This document shows positions 34,805 through 44,554 of a stretch of DNA of 64,000 bases, in pieces. Numbering within the stretch: the first letter of the stretch is position 1; every line of letters starts with the position of its first letter. The translations under genes were made by a program, and so were the position numbers. This stretch comes from Paraglaciecola sp. MB-3u-78 (GTDB taxonomy: Bacteria > Pseudomonadota > Gammaproteobacteria > Enterobacterales > Alteromonadaceae): positions 62,001 through 126,000 of the forward strand of contig NZ_PJCF01000001.1 in NCBI RefSeq assembly GCF_002835935.1, read 5' to 3'. The notes beneath the pieces were generated by a model. It was not told the origin of the DNA, did not search any database, and worked only from the letters and a program-made list of their open reading frames with translations.

Positions 34805-35705
34805 GTCGCGACTTAAATTTCCTACATTAGCGATTGTTGGCAAAGGTGCTATAGGCGGATTAATGGGGTTTAAGTGCCACCAGCTTGGCTATAATTATCA
34901 GCACTTAGTAAAAACACAACCGCAACCACTGTTTAAGGTAACCGATATAACTGGCGTGTCACATAGTTTCACACCGAATGCCTCAGTAATAACTCAGCCT
35001 AACCCATTTGATTTACTAATATTGCCGGTCAAAGCGTACCAAGTCATGTCGGTGCTAGAGCAATTAGCACCCTTTATTGAACCACATCATATAATAATGC
35101 TACTGCATAACGGTATGGGTACCATAGAGCAGGTTAAAGAAAAGCTACCTAATAATCCATTGATCGCCGCCACTACCAGTTACGGGGCATTTAAACCGGA
35201 TGCAAACACACTGCTAGAAACAGGTTTAGGTCAAACTCACCTGGGCTGGATAGGCAGTGTTGATATAACGTTAAAACAAGCCATAGAGCCCATACTTTCA
35301 GCGCTACTACCACCGAGTCACTGGCATCAAGATATCGCTTTAGCATTATGGAAAAAGTTAGCAATCAATTCGGTGATTAATCCCCTTACCGCCATTCACA
35401 ACTTAAAAAACGGCGAGCTTGCAGATATAAAATATAACGCCAACATTTCTAATATTTGTTTGGAAATCTCAACGGTGATGAGAGCACTCGATTACTCAAT
35501 TGACAGCACTGAACTCATTAAAAACGTGCAGCAAGTGATATCAGCCACAGCTAATAACTACTCTTCGATGCATCAAGACCTGAAGTTTAAACGTCACACA
35601 GAAATTGAGTTTATTAATGGTTATGTCATCTCTAAGGCTACTGAGTTAAATATAAAGGTGCCACATAACCAACGTTTGCTTGAGCAAATAAGACAGTTAG
35701 AATAA
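34794..35705 (+). CDS. panE: 2-dehydropantoate 2-reductase (ketopantoate reductase-like)
   Basis: 303 residues. The N-terminal Rossmann motif AIVGKGAIGGLMGFKCHQLG binds NADPH; LLHNGMGTIEQV and LALWKKLAINSVINPLTAIHN are characteristic of PanE/ApbA, including the catalytic Lys. It reduces ketopantoate to pantoate in CoA synthesis. It overlaps the pseudouridine synthase gene and is probably translated by coupling. Paralogous reductases exist, so the exact substrate is inferred. Confidence 0.88.
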   Translation: MQVKSRLKFPTLAIVGKGAIGGLMGFKCHQLGYNYQHLVKTQPQPLFKVTDITGVSHSFTPNASVITQPNPFDLLILPVKAYQVMSVLEQLAPFIEPHHIIMLLHNGMGTIEQVKEKLPNNPLIAATTSYGAFKPDANTLLETGLGQTHLGWIGSVDITLKQAIEPILSALLPPSHWHQDIALALWKKLAINSVINPLTAIHNLKNGELADIKYNANISNICLEISTVMRALDYSIDSTELIKNVQQVISATANNYSSMHQDLKFKRHTEIEFINGYVISKATELNIKVPHNQRLLEQIRQLE

Positions 35706-35769
35706 CCAAATCGGCTAAGCTATAACGTCCAGGGCTCAAGTTATTAAATTTTTTTTCTGTGTCCCCTCA

Positions 35770-35783
35770 TTGACTTAGATCAA
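35770..35783 (+). promoter_or_regulatory. FNR/Anr-like box upstream of DUF2892 gene
   Basis: TTGACTTAGATCAA matches the FNR consensus TTGAT-N4-ATCAA at 9 of 10 conserved positions. It lies 59 bases upstream of the DUF2892 gene, where an anaerobic activator would bind. Confidence 0.55.
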
Positions 35784-35841
35784 CAACAGCAAGATCCGCC
35801 TGTTTATACTGAGTGCAGATTCAGTTAACAGGTGCATAATT

Positions 35842-36078
35842 ATGAAACAGAATGTTGGAATTTTAGATACCACGATCCGTAGTATTGTAGGTGTGGCATG
35901 CTTAGCCCTAGCGGCCGAAGGCCTTTTTCCACAAGCTATCTCTATTGCCCTTTTAGTGATTGGGTCATTACTTTGGGTAACAAGTAGTTTTGGGGTATGT
36001 TTTATCTATAAAATTCTTAACCTAGACACATACCCTGGTGCAGGACATGGTTTAACTCAGTGGTATCCAAGAACTTAG
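35842..36078 (+). CDS. DUF2892 small inner-membrane protein
   Basis: 78 residues with two membrane segments (about 13-27 and 33-48), the DUF2892 / YgaP transmembrane pattern (NVGILDTTIRSIVGVACLALA...SFGVCFIYKILNLDTYPG). Two conserved Cys-containing segments (VACLA, GVCFIY) recall YgaP-like rhodanese partners, but no rhodanese domain is present. An FNR-like box upstream suggests induction at low oxygen. Confidence 0.9.
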   Translation: MKQNVGILDTTIRSIVGVACLALAAEGLFPQAISIALLVIGSLLWVTSSFGVCFIYKILNLDTYPGAGHGLTQWYPRT

Positions 36079-36710
36079 AATAGGTATCTCAATACACTTT
36101 ACCTTTCAGGCCAGCTAAAGCTGTTCCATATTTATCGCGCTAAATACATCGTACGTGGTTTTTATTCTTGGCATGCAATTAATATTTTTGAATCTCGATA
36201 AATTTAAAAGCACGCTTCGCGCCATCATCCAGCGCGGCGTCCGCATGATGGTTTTTGACTCGAAGGGATTCTAGTCAAAATCCCGCAGGACGCGGGTGCC
36301 CGACAGGGCATAAAATAAAAGTCATAAAATTCAAACGTCAATCGCTATCGACTATCTTGTGTGTCTGATAATTATGTTCTGGCTATATTAATTTCTTTCT
36401 CTGTGTAGCGAAGCGCTCTGTGATTTCTGTGGTAGAAAGCTTTTAAAAGCTGAAAAACCAAAGTTTAAGATTTTCTACCACAGAAGGCGCACAATGCACA
36501 GAGAAAAGCAAAGTCTATTGATTATCCAAGTCTTGATCTGACCAAATTTCGGCAGTAAATTGGCTGAAAACGTAATTAGATCAAACTTTAAAATGGATTA
36601 GTATTAATCTTTACAGCTACTCATACCTAAATATCTTCTTCTTAAATTTTGTAAAACGAATCCGCTATCTTTCAAACGTACGAGTTTTCCAGCTTCGCTG
36701 GGCAAACAAA
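36079..36710. other. 630-base intergenic stretch with palindromic repeats
   Basis: No gene. Contains the GC-rich block around 36211-36310 (GCGCCATCATCCAGCG, GGACGCGGGTGCCCG), which looks like an unrelated repeat, and the palindromic element at 36396-36507 described separately. Confidence 0.45.
36396..36507. repeat. 112-base palindromic element (CTCTGTG...TGGTAGAAA)
   Basis: Left arm runs from TTTCTCTGTG (36396) to TTCTGTGGTAGAAA (36438); right arm is the inverse, from TTTTCTACCACAGAA to CACAGAGAAAA (36507), with a 7-base length difference in the middle. The centre holds AGCTTTTAAAAGCT. It has the look of a MITE or a dispersed hairpin repeat; I see no ORF inside. Confidence 0.65.
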
Positions 36711-36730
36711 AAGGACACCGAAGTGTCCTT
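36711..36730 (-). terminator. Rho-independent terminator of lysS
   Basis: On the minus strand AAGGACAC-TTCG-GTGTCCTT with a UUCG tetraloop, then TTTGTTTG. It follows the lysS stop and ends the prfB-lysS transcript. Confidence 0.85.
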
Positions 36731-36752
36731 TTTAAAAGATAAATTATGGTTG

Positions 36753-38297
36753 TTATTCAGCTTGAGTTTCTGGCTTCATATGTGGAAACAAGATCACGTC
36801 TTTAATCGTTGGACTGTCAGTAAATAACATCACCAAGCGATCTATGCCTATGCCCTCTCCCGCTGTTGGCGGTAAACCATATTCCAAGGCTCGAATGTAA
36901 TCTTCGTCAAAGTGCATGGCTTCATCATCGCCTGCGTCTTTTTCTTCGACTTGTTTACGGAAACGAGCAGCTTGGTCTTCGGAATCATTTAACTCCGAGA
37001 AACCATTGGCCAATTCACGACCACCTACAAAAAATTCAAAACGGTCGGTGACAAAACTGTTGTCATCATTTCTTCGCGCCAGTGGAGAGACTTCCCAAGG
37101 GTAAGCGGTAATAAAGGTGGGTTGGTCGAGTTTTTCTTCAGCCGTGGCTTCGAAAATTTCACACAAATATTTGCCTGCACCCCAAATCCCGTCTACTTCT
37201 GGCTCTTTAATATGCAGCAGCTTAGCCATGACTTTAAGTTCAGCTAAATGGTTTTCAGGATCATTAATCGCGTCAACATTTGCTTCAGGCCAGTATTTGA
37301 TGACGGCTTGGTTCATGCTTAAACGGGCAAATGGCTGACCAAAATCGTAGTTTACTTCACTGACTACATTGCCTTCGGTGTCTTTAGTGGTGTTTTTGAT
37401 GATGGTGGTGCCCAACACGTCTTGCGCCACTTTACGTAACATTTCTTCGGTTAGATTCATTAAATCATGATAATCAGCATAAGACTGATAAAACTCTAAC
37501 ATCGTGAATTCAGGGTTATGTCTAGTCGACAGACCTTCGTTTCTGAAATTACGGTTAATTTCGAATACACGCTCAAAACCACCTACTACTAAACGTTTGA
37601 GATAAAGTTCAGGGGCGACACGTAAATACATATCGATATCAAGGGCGTTGTGATGCGTAGTGAAAGGTTTAGCTGTGGCACCACCTGGTATCACTTGCAA
37701 CATGGGAGTTTCGACTTCCATAAAATCACGTTCAATTAAAAAATTGCGAATGCCACTGACAATCTTACTGCGGATCATAAACGTATCGCGGGTTTGCTGA
37801 TTAGTGATCAAGTCCACATAACGTTGACGATATTTGGTTTCTTGATCAGCCAAACCATGGAATTTTTCAGGTAGTGGACGCAATGATTTAGTCAACAATT
37901 GGTATTCGGCCATATTGACATACAAATCGCCTTTACCTGACTTGTGTAACACGCCTTTCACACCAATTATGTCGCCTATATCTAAGCTACCGTAACGCTC
38001 TTTAATATCTTTTTGGATGTCTTTGGAAGCATACGACTGAATCCGACCTGTCATATCTTGTAATGACAAAAATGGTCCACGCTTAGCTAAGATACGACCT
38101 GCAATACTCACTACTTTACCTAGTTCTTCTAAAGCCGGTTTTTCATGCTCACCAAAGGCTTTTTGTAATTCATCACTGTAAAATTCGCGGCGAAAGTCAT
38201 TAGGGTAACCATTGGATTGACAGTTTTCTCTAATGTGAGAAAGTTTAGCGCGGCGCTCTGCAATCAACTTATTTTCATCTTGTGTTTGTTCGGTCAT
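36753..38297 (-). CDS. lysS: lysyl-tRNA synthetase (class II)
   Basis: 514 residues. An N-terminal OB-fold anticodon-binding domain (about 60-180) precedes the class II catalytic core: motif 1 [21 protein letters not shown], motif 2 [20 protein letters not shown], motif 3 [14 protein letters not shown]. It charges tRNA-Lys. It lies downstream of prfB on the same strand with a 34-base gap, the standard gammaproteobacterial prfB-lysS operon. Confidence 0.98.
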   Translation of the reverse strand: MTEQTQDENKLIAERRAKLSHIRENCQSNGYPNDFRREFYSDELQKAFGEHEKPALEELGKVVSIAGRILAKRGPFLSLQDMTGRIQSYASKDIQKDIKERYGSLDIGDIIGVKGVLHKSGKGDLYVNMAEYQLLTKSLRPLPEKFHGLADQETKYRQRYVDLITNQQTRDTFMIRSKIVSGIRNFLIERDFMEVETPMLQVIPGGATAKPFTTHHNALDIDMYLRVAPELYLKRLVVGGFERVFEINRNFRNEGLSTRHNPEFTMLEFYQSYADYHDLMNLTEEMLRKVAQDVLGTTIIKNTTKDTEGNVVSEVNYDFGQPFARLSMNQAVIKYWPEANVDAINDPENHLAELKVMAKLLHIKEPEVDGIWGAGKYLCEIFEATAEEKLDQPTFITAYPWEVSPLARRNDDNSFVTDRFEFFVGGRELANGFSELNDSEDQAARFRKQVEEKDAGDDEAMHFDEDYIRALEYGLPPTAGEGIGIDRLVMLFTDSPTIKDVILFPHMKPETQAE

Positions 38298-38331
38298 CGA
38301 CTTTCCTGATATTGCTTTGCTGTGTTAGGTA

Positions 38332-39430
38332 TTACAGACCAGATTTTAAACTGGCTTGAATAAATTTGTCTAAATCGCCGTCTAATACGGCTTGTGTATT
38401 GCGGGTTTCTACCCCAGTACGTAAATCTTTAATCCGTGAATCATCCAGTACGTAAGAGCGTATTTGGCTACCCCAACCTATGTCGGACTTGCCGTCTTCC
38501 ATGGTTTGTTTTTCTTCATTCTGTTTATGCATTTCGTGTTCATAAAGCTTGGCCTTTAACTGTTTCATGGCCTGTGCTTTATTTTTGTGCTGGGAACGGT
38601 CGTTTTGACATTGCACCACTATGTTAGTGGGTTCGTGAGTAATACGTACCGCCGAATCTGTGCGGTTAACGTGTTGACCACCGGCACCTGAAGCACGATA
38701 AGTATCAATTCTCAGATCAGAAGGATCGATTTCAATCTCGATATCATCATCCACTTCAGGATAAGCAAAAGCAGAAGCGAAAGACGTATGCCTACGGCTG
38801 CCAGAATCAAAAGGTGATTTCCTCACTAATCGATGCACCCCCGTCTCAGTGCGTATCCAACCAAAGGCATAATCGCCGCTAAATTTAATAGTGGCACTTT
38901 TAATACCGGCTACATCACCATCTGAGACTTCAATTAATTCTGTTTTAAAGCCGTGGGCTTCACCCCAGCGTAAATACATACGCAGCAGCATATTCGCCCA
39001 ATCTTGTGCTTCGGTTCCTCCTGACCCTGACTGGATATCAATATATCCATGATTGGCGTCATTTGGCCCAGAAAACATGCGTCGAAATTCCAGTAATTCG
39101 AGTTTTTTAATCAGCTCAGCAAGTTCAGACTCGGCCTCATTAAAAGTATCTTGATCTTCGGCTTCAACTGCCAGTTCAACCAAACCTTCAACATCCTCAG
39201 TCCCCTGCTCTAGAAGAACGATGGTTTCGACGATCAGTTCAAGCGCCACTTTTTCTTTACCTAAGGCTTGAGCTCGCTCAGGTTGATTCCAAGCATCAGG
39301 GCTTTCTAATTCGCGATTAACTTCTTCAAGGCGTTCTTTCTTTTGATCATAGTCAAAGATACCCCCGGAGTGACTCGGCACGTAGTCTTATATCCGCTAA
39401 CGCATTATGTACTGGATTGATTTCAAACAT
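38332..39430 (-). CDS. prfB: peptide chain release factor 2, with programmed +1 frameshift
   Basis: The gene starts at ATG 39430 ([20 protein letters not shown], then LRGYL) and the first frame stops at an in-frame TGA at 39353-39355 (codon 26). The slip site CTTTGAC preceded by CCGGGGGTAT matches the autoregulatory frameshift of E. coli prfB, giving about 365 residues; reading on in +1 gives [12 protein letters not shown]. The GGQ motif ([16 protein letters not shown]) and the SPF-type recognition region ([15 protein letters not shown]) are intact. RF2 reads UGA and UAA; the internal UGA makes it sense its own level. Confidence 0.97.
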
Positions 39431-39524
39431 GAATAATAGGGTTACACTCGAAATAAAAAGAGACGGATTTTAACGGATTTTACGCGCTAATAATAGGGAG
39501 AGTATTAGAATTAACCATGCGCAC

Positions 39525-40379
39525 TTATTGTTTAAGTGTCAGCTCATTGGATTTAGATTTAGCTTTATCTTTTTCAGAATACCAATGTCCCATAAAATCA
39601 GCATAAATAGCTTGCTCAATTTCTATCGCTCGTTCAGTAGGGCAAAAGATAGTAATGCCGATTTCTGTATCCCCAAGCTCAGTGGTTGATACTTTAATAA
39701 GTGGGTCTGGGCCAGCAATGGTAATGTCCAAACGCCTTTCAATCATTTGATTATAACGCACGGCCACATCATAAAAATCTGCACAATAAGATTTTGCGAT
39801 CTCGACTATTTTATCAATAAACACGAAGGGATTGACACTCTGATCTCGGGTAATAATAAAATGATGGGTGGCATAACGTTTTAAAAAATTTAAGTTTTTG
39901 ATTGGGCTAGTCATCAATTTATTATTAGGGATAAACAATGTTTTACCTGAAAATTCGTAGGTCTTAATGTTTACTTCTAATAATGTGGTTTTTATCCAAT
40001 CTGTGGCCGAGACTTCGCCAACAAAATGATCGACTTCAATCCAGTCTCCGATACGAAAAGGTCGCGTTGAAACTAAATAGAAAAAGCCAATAACACATTG
40101 AATGAATTCTCGGGTCGCCAACACTATAGCCACAGAAAAAGCAGCAATTGAAAATGCGAAGGTTTGCATCTCCGCCGCCCAAAGGCTAAACAATGAGACT
40201 ATGAGTACAAAATTTAAAAAGTTCTTAACGTTGTTAACTAAATCCCTTCTGTCTTCACCTTTATTTTTAGCGTATTTACGCACCAATTTAACGAGTCCAT
40301 ATTTCGTCAGCAATGCCAAAAATGTGATGGAGAAGGTTAAAATCAGTTTGTTTTCAAAAATGTTCTGTATAAATTCCAT
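39525..40379 (-). CDS. MscS-family mechanosensitive ion channel
   Basis: 284 residues with three N-terminal membrane segments (about 12-28, 52-70, 78-108), the third amphipathic pore helix region FSIAAFSVAIVLATREFIQCVIGF, followed by the MscS beta domain (FRIGDWIEVDHFVGEV, GKTLFIPNNKLMTSPIKNL) and an alpha/beta cytoplasmic domain. It should open under membrane tension to release solutes; a shorter family member. Monocistronic, its C-terminus is Lys-rich. Confidence 0.9.
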   Translation of the reverse strand: MEFIQNIFENKLILTFSITFLALLTKYGLVKLVRKYAKNKGEDRRDLVNNVKNFLNFVLIVSLFSLWAAEMQTFAFSIAAFSVAIVLATREFIQCVIGFFYLVSTRPFRIGDWIEVDHFVGEVSATDWIKTTLLEVNIKTYEFSGKTLFIPNNKLMTSPIKNLNFLKRYATHHFIITRDQSVNPFVFIDKIVEIAKSYCADFYDVAVRYNQMIERRLDITIAGPDPLIKVSTTELGDTEIGITIFCPTERAIEIEQAIYADFMGHWYSEKDKAKSKSNELTLKQ

Positions 40380-40534
40380 ATAGAATATTTAGCTTTATAA
40401 GGGTCTAAAAATGCAAAGTATACACAACTATGAATCAGAGAATATATTGATTGCTCCCACAACTAAAAATAACACTTTACCTTAAGCCTAGGCTGCAAGT
40501 AATATGCAAAACCTAGTATTACCGGACGTTAAAA

Positions 40535-41066
40535 TTGCGCATTGCTATTTTATCTCGTAACCCAAAACTTTATTCAACTCGCCGCCTAGTTGAGGCCGGA
40601 ACAGCCCTCGGTCATCAAGTAGATGTCATTGATACTATCCACTGTTATATGGATATCACCAGTAGCCGATCTTCCGTCAGATATAATGGTAAACCACTCC
40701 CCTATTATGATGCGGTTATTCCACGTATAGGTACATCGGTTACTTTTTATGGCACCTCTGTGGTTAGGCAATTCGAAATGATGGGCACCTTTAGTGTGAA
40801 TGAATCGGTCGCCATCAGTCGTTCTAGGGACAAGTTACGGTCGTTACAGCTATTGTCTCGAAAGGGCATTGGCATGCCAAGAATAGGTTTTGCTCACCAC
40901 CCTGACAAAATTGACGATTTAATCAAAAATATTGGCGGTGCGCCCGTTTTCACTGGGCTTAGATGGCATTGAAACCGCTACAGGTAAAGACGTGGCCAGT
41001 ATGATTATTCGGTTTTTAGAAAAAAATGCCAAACCCAATAGCAACAAAACCCGAGGAAAAGGCTAA
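40535..41066 (+). pseudogene. rimK: rimK (S6 glutamate ligase) with a large internal deletion
   Basis: From TTG 40535, residues 1-138 match the RimK N-terminus ([18 protein letters not shown] ... KNIGGAPV). At about 40942-40955 the reading frame jumps to the C-terminal end of RimK ([30 protein letters not shown]), out of frame, so about 125 codons of the ATP-grasp core (Mg-ATP- and glutamate-binding residues) are missing. It cannot be active. Normal RimK is about 300 residues and adds glutamates to ribosomal protein S6. It heads a rimK / M14-type / aspartic-protease set in which the next gene is also deleted. Confidence 0.9.
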
Positions 41067-41514
41067 ATGCAAGTGCTTGAAATTGGTGGCGTCAGAGTAA
41101 AACCAGGTGAAACAAAACGTATAGAACTGCCTAGGTGTGGTTAACGTGATGCGTGAAATCGGCATGTTAAATAAACGTCAACGCCAAGGTCATAAAATTC
41201 CTAAGTTTGTGGCACGTCAAAGTGGTTGGGTACGTGCAACAGAAAACGGCTTTGTAAGCCATGTTGCGCAATTAGGTGACCATGTTAACAAAGGAGCTTT
41301 ATTGGCCATTATTGCCGATCCATACGGAACTGAATTAAGCAAAGTACTTTGCCCTGAAGAAGGCGTAATTATAGGCAAACAAAATATTCCCTTAACTCAA
41401 GAGGGTGAAGCCATGTATCACATAGCTTATTTTAGAAAACCTGATTTAGTCGCCGAACACCTCGAATTATTACAAGACAATTTTGTTTTGGAAGATCCTT
41501 CTATTATCGATTAA
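41067..41514 (+). pseudogene. RimK-linked M14/AstE-type peptidase, internally deleted
   Basis: The ATG at 41067, three bases after the rimK stop, begins MQVLEIGGVRVKPGETKRIELP and then jumps to GVVNVMREIGMLNKRQRQGH, out of frame, where the normal zinc-binding peptidase core (about 200-230 codons) should be. The preserved 3' part (HKIPKFVARQSGWVRATENGF ... EEGVIIGKQNIPLTQEGEAMYHIAYF) is the C-terminal domain of succinylglutamate desuccinylase/aspartoacylase-type proteins that follow rimK in Alteromonadales and related genomes. A second, independent internal deletion adjacent to the one in rimK is striking. Confidence 0.85.
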
Positions 41515-41526
41515 AGAGTAACTCAG

Positions 41527-41973
41527 ATGAATAATAAACATTTAGTTGGCGCACTTGAGCTATGTGATTTACCCCAACTCAAGCTTAACTCAATAGAGAC
41601 AAGAGTAGACACGGGTGCCACCACATCATCATTACATGTGGACAATATTGTCGAGTTTAAAAAAGAAAAGGAAAAGGGAAAGGGAAAGGGAAAGTGGGTA
41701 CGATTTGATATACACCCTGACACACATGATGTGAACCAAGTAGTGCAAAGAGAAGCCAAAGTCAAAAGTGTTCGCAAGGTTAAGAGCTCTAACGCGACCC
41801 ACCAAAGACGCCTTGTCATCGAAACCGATATATTAATTGCCGGAATGCGCTGGTGTATCGAGCTCACACTTACAGACCGCTCTGAAATGAAATATCTGAT
41901 GTTGCTTGGCAGGGAAGCCATGTCTGGGCGTTTAATTGTTGACCCAGAACATGAATTTTTACTAGCCAAATAG
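41527..41973 (+). CDS. RimK-associated retropepsin-like protease
   Basis: 148 residues with the aspartyl-protease-like motifs RVDTGATTSSLHVDNI and MLLGREAM, typical of the RimB / ATP-dependent zinc protease family linked to RimK. It is intact, unlike its upstream partners, but contains an odd Lys/Gly tract KKEKEKGKGKGK (residues about 46-57) encoded by a (GGGAAA)n run at 41673-41694 that should be prone to slippage. With rimK and the M14 gene broken, its function is doubtful. Confidence 0.85.
   Translation: MNNKHLVGALELCDLPQLKLNSIETRVDTGATTSSLHVDNIVEFKKEKEKGKGKGKWVRFDIHPDTHDVNQVVQREAKVKSVRKVKSSNATHQRRLVIETDILIAGMRWCIELTLTDRSEMKYLMLLGREAMSGRLIVDPEHEFLLAK
41673..41694 (+). repeat. coding hexanucleotide (GGGAAA)n repeat
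   Basis: Three to four tandem GGGAAA units inside the RimB-like gene, in a purine-only stretch (about 41659-41698). Slippage in multiples of six keeps the frame. Confidence 0.75.
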
Positions 41974-42039
41974 GCAAAGATATTATTATTAAGAATGTCT
42001 TTGCAATCATCAAACTGAAACCTAGCTATATTTAACTGT

Positions 42040-42612
42040 TTAGGCTTTTAACTTAGTTAGGGTTTCGACCAACTCTTTTCCGAGAGACTTTAACGCTTTT
42101 TCGGTTTTAACATCGTTAATATTGCCGTCGCCGTCAAACATAGCAAACGCGCCACCTACCGCTTTTTGATTGGGTAGTACCATAGTGCCTAAATTTTCCA
42201 TCAACATACGCAATACAACTAAAACCCGCATACCGCCTAATGCACCTGGCGATGCGCCCATGATCGCTGCTACCTTGCCCCGATAGGCCGCCATATTGGC
42301 TTCATCGCCGGTTTTTCTGGATGCCCAATCAATCGCATTCTTAAATAAGCTACTATAGGAACTGTTGTATTCAGGAGATGAAATTAAAAAGCCGTCATGA
42401 CTTATCATTAATTCCTTGAAGGCTTGAGCAGCAACAGGCATGCCTTGTTGTGCCTCTAAGTCTTCATTAAAAAAAGGCATGTCAAAATCTTCAAGGTTGA
42501 TAATAGTGACCTCTGCGCCAGCCTCCCGAGCACCTTTCGCAGCAATAGCGACCACTTTTTTATTCACTGAATCTTTTCTACCACTACCTGCAAAAGCTAA
42601 AATTTTTATCAT
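42040..42612 (-). CDS. NAD(P)H-dependent FMN reductase
   Basis: 190 residues of flavodoxin-like fold: AFAGSGRKDSVNKKVVAIAA binds FMN phosphate, EYNSSYSSLFKNAIDWAS is the family motif, and GASPGALGGMRVLVVLRMLM follows. It resembles NADPH-dependent FMN/chromate/azo-reductase-type proteins. Its physiological substrate is unknown. Monocistronic, with a promoter facing the rimK remnant. Confidence 0.9.
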   Translation of the reverse strand: MIKILAFAGSGRKDSVNKKVVAIAAKGAREAGAEVTIINLEDFDMPFFNEDLEAQQGMPVAAQAFKELMISHDGFLISSPEYNSSYSSLFKNAIDWASRKTGDEANMAAYRGKVAAIMGASPGALGGMRVLVVLRMLMENLGTMVLPNQKAVGGAFAMFDGDGNINDVKTEKALKSLGKELVETLTKLKA

Positions 42613-42702
42613 ATTGGTTGTCTCACTTGTTGGTAAATATTGATAGATAAACCATGCACAAGATTAAGTATGCTTTATCCGAAAGTATTTTATATCATCT
42701 AA

Positions 42703-42738
42703 AAACTAACAACCCGCTAAATAGCGGGTTGTTAGTTT
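42703..42738 (-). terminator. Rho-independent terminator of argS
   Basis: A perfect 17-bp stem, AAACTAACAACCCGCTA / TAGCGGGTTGTTAGTTT, with a 2-base centre, oriented on both strands; on the minus strand it ends argS (stop at 42776) and is followed by TTTAGATG. Confidence 0.8.
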
Positions 42739-42775
42739 ATGTGTTGCGTTAGCTCGAAACGCAAAGTTAAAAATA

Positions 42776-44512
42776 TTACATTTTCTCCATCGTCTCAATA
42801 CCTAACAAGTCCAAGCCAGACTGTAATGTTTTAGCTGTCAACTGAGCTAACATTAAACGACTATTTTTAGTCTGTTCATCAATCCCCTCTTTTAATATTG
42901 GGCAAGCTTCGTAGAAACTCATAAATAAACTGGCTAGCTCATACATGTAAGTACAAAGCACATGAGGTGTGGCCTCGCTTGATACTTGTTTTATCGCTTC
43001 GACAAATTGCATTAATTTGACGGCTAACAATTGTTCTTGAACCTCTTCAAGCTGGATCTCTGCCTGTAAGTTCACATCATCAGCATGAGCTTTTCTGAAA
43101 ATACTTTGTACACGGGCGTAGGCATATTGCAAATAAGGCGCGGTATTGCCTTCAAAACTGAGCATAGTGTCCCAGTTGAAAATGTAATCTGTGGTGCGAT
43201 TTTTACTGAGATCCGCATATTTGACTGCACCAATACCCACCTTGTCAGCGATGGTTTTACGCTCTTGTGCTGACAAATCGGATTCGCGTTTATTAATCAG
43301 AATTTCAGCTCTTTCAATGGCTTCTTCTAATAATTCAGCCAACTTAACGGTTCCACCGGTACGGGTTTTAAAAGGTTTACCATCGCTACCTAACATCATC
43401 CCAAATGGGCAATGTTCATAACTTTGTTGCCCATTTATAAAACCTGCTTTACGGGCAACAATTTCTGTTTGTTTAAAATGCAAAGCTTGACGCACATCCG
43501 TAAATATCAAGGTGCGATCAGCGCCTAAAACACCATTACGATAACGAATAGCCGCTTGGTCAGTAGTAGCATACAAATATCCACCACCAGACTTTTGCAC
43601 TATATAGGCTGCGGGATTGCCCTCTTTGTCAGCCATTTCCTGCAAGAAGGCCACTTGTGCACCTTGGCTTTCGGCCACTATACCTGAGGCTTTAAGCTCA
43701 GCGACTGTTGCGGCCAAATCATTATTGTAAGCACTTTCACCCATTACATCGCTGCGTTTAAGGCTGACATTAAGTTTGTCGTACACTTCTTCGCTGTGGG
43801 CGATAGATACATCAATAAAATTTTGCCATAGTTGCATACACTGGGCATCGCCACCTTGTAACTTCACCACATAATCCCGAGCACGATCCGCAAACCCCTC
43901 TTCATTATCAAAGCGCACTTTAGCTGCTCGGTAAAAATCTTCTAAATCAGATAATGCAGTTTCGGCAATTTCATTCGCGGCTAACTTGTCATTTAAATGC
44001 GCCAGTAACATGCCAAATTGTGTGCCCCAATCACCCATATGATTTTGACGAATAACTTTATGACCTAAAAATTCCAGCGTTTTAGCCACGGCGTCACCAA
44101 TAATGGTGCTACGTAAATGTCCAACGTGCATTTCTTTAGCAAGGTTGGGCGCTGAGTAATCCACTACGACAGTTTGTTGCTGTTCCGCTTCAATGCCAAG
44201 ACGAGTATCTGCATTAGCGGCTTGGAGTTGCTGGGCTAGCCACTGAGGTTTTAGGTAAATGTTAATAAAACCTGGACCTGCGACTTCGAGCTTTTCTGCT
44301 TCGTCATCTAAATCAACAGCATCCACAATTTTTTGAGCAATATCCCGCGGGTTTTGTTTAAGCACTTTTGATAATGCCATAGCGCCATTAAACTGATAAT
44401 GCCCAAATCCAATACGGGTGCTACGACTAAGTGGCGCTGACGTGCCTTCTGGTGCACCTATGGCAATAAGCGCGGCTTTAAATTTTACTAGTAAATGTGT
44501 GTGTAAGTTCAT
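42776..44512 (-). CDS. argS: arginyl-tRNA synthetase (class I)
   Basis: 578 residues. Class I signature: [32 protein letters not shown] contains the HIGH-like HVGH; the KMSKS region is replaced by the usual ArgRS variant ([12 protein letters not shown]). The C-terminal anticodon-binding DALR domain ([38 protein letters not shown]) is complete. It charges tRNA-Arg. Downstream of prfC on the same strand with a 42-base gap, so probably co-transcribed. Confidence 0.98.
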   Translation of the reverse strand: MNLHTHLLVKFKAALIAIGAPEGTSAPLSRSTRIGFGHYQFNGAMALSKVLKQNPRDIAQKIVDAVDLDDEAEKLEVAGPGFINIYLKPQWLAQQLQAANADTRLGIEAEQQQTVVVDYSAPNLAKEMHVGHLRSTIIGDAVAKTLEFLGHKVIRQNHMGDWGTQFGMLLAHLNDKLAANEIAETALSDLEDFYRAAKVRFDNEEGFADRARDYVVKLQGGDAQCMQLWQNFIDVSIAHSEEVYDKLNVSLKRSDVMGESAYNNDLAATVAELKASGIVAESQGAQVAFLQEMADKEGNPAAYIVQKSGGGYLYATTDQAAIRYRNGVLGADRTLIFTDVRQALHFKQTEIVARKAGFINGQQSYEHCPFGMMLGSDGKPFKTRTGGTVKLAELLEEAIERAEILINKRESDLSAQERKTIADKVGIGAVKYADLSKNRTTDYIFNWDTMLSFEGNTAPYLQYAYARVQSIFRKAHADDVNLQAEIQLEEVQEQLLAVKLMQFVEAIKQVSSEATPHVLCTYMYELASLFMSFYEACPILKEGIDEQTKNSRLMLAQLTAKTLQSGLDLLGIETMEKM

Positions 44513-44554
44513 GTCTGCTCTTGTCTAAAATGCTACAGGCGGCTAAAAAATGCC

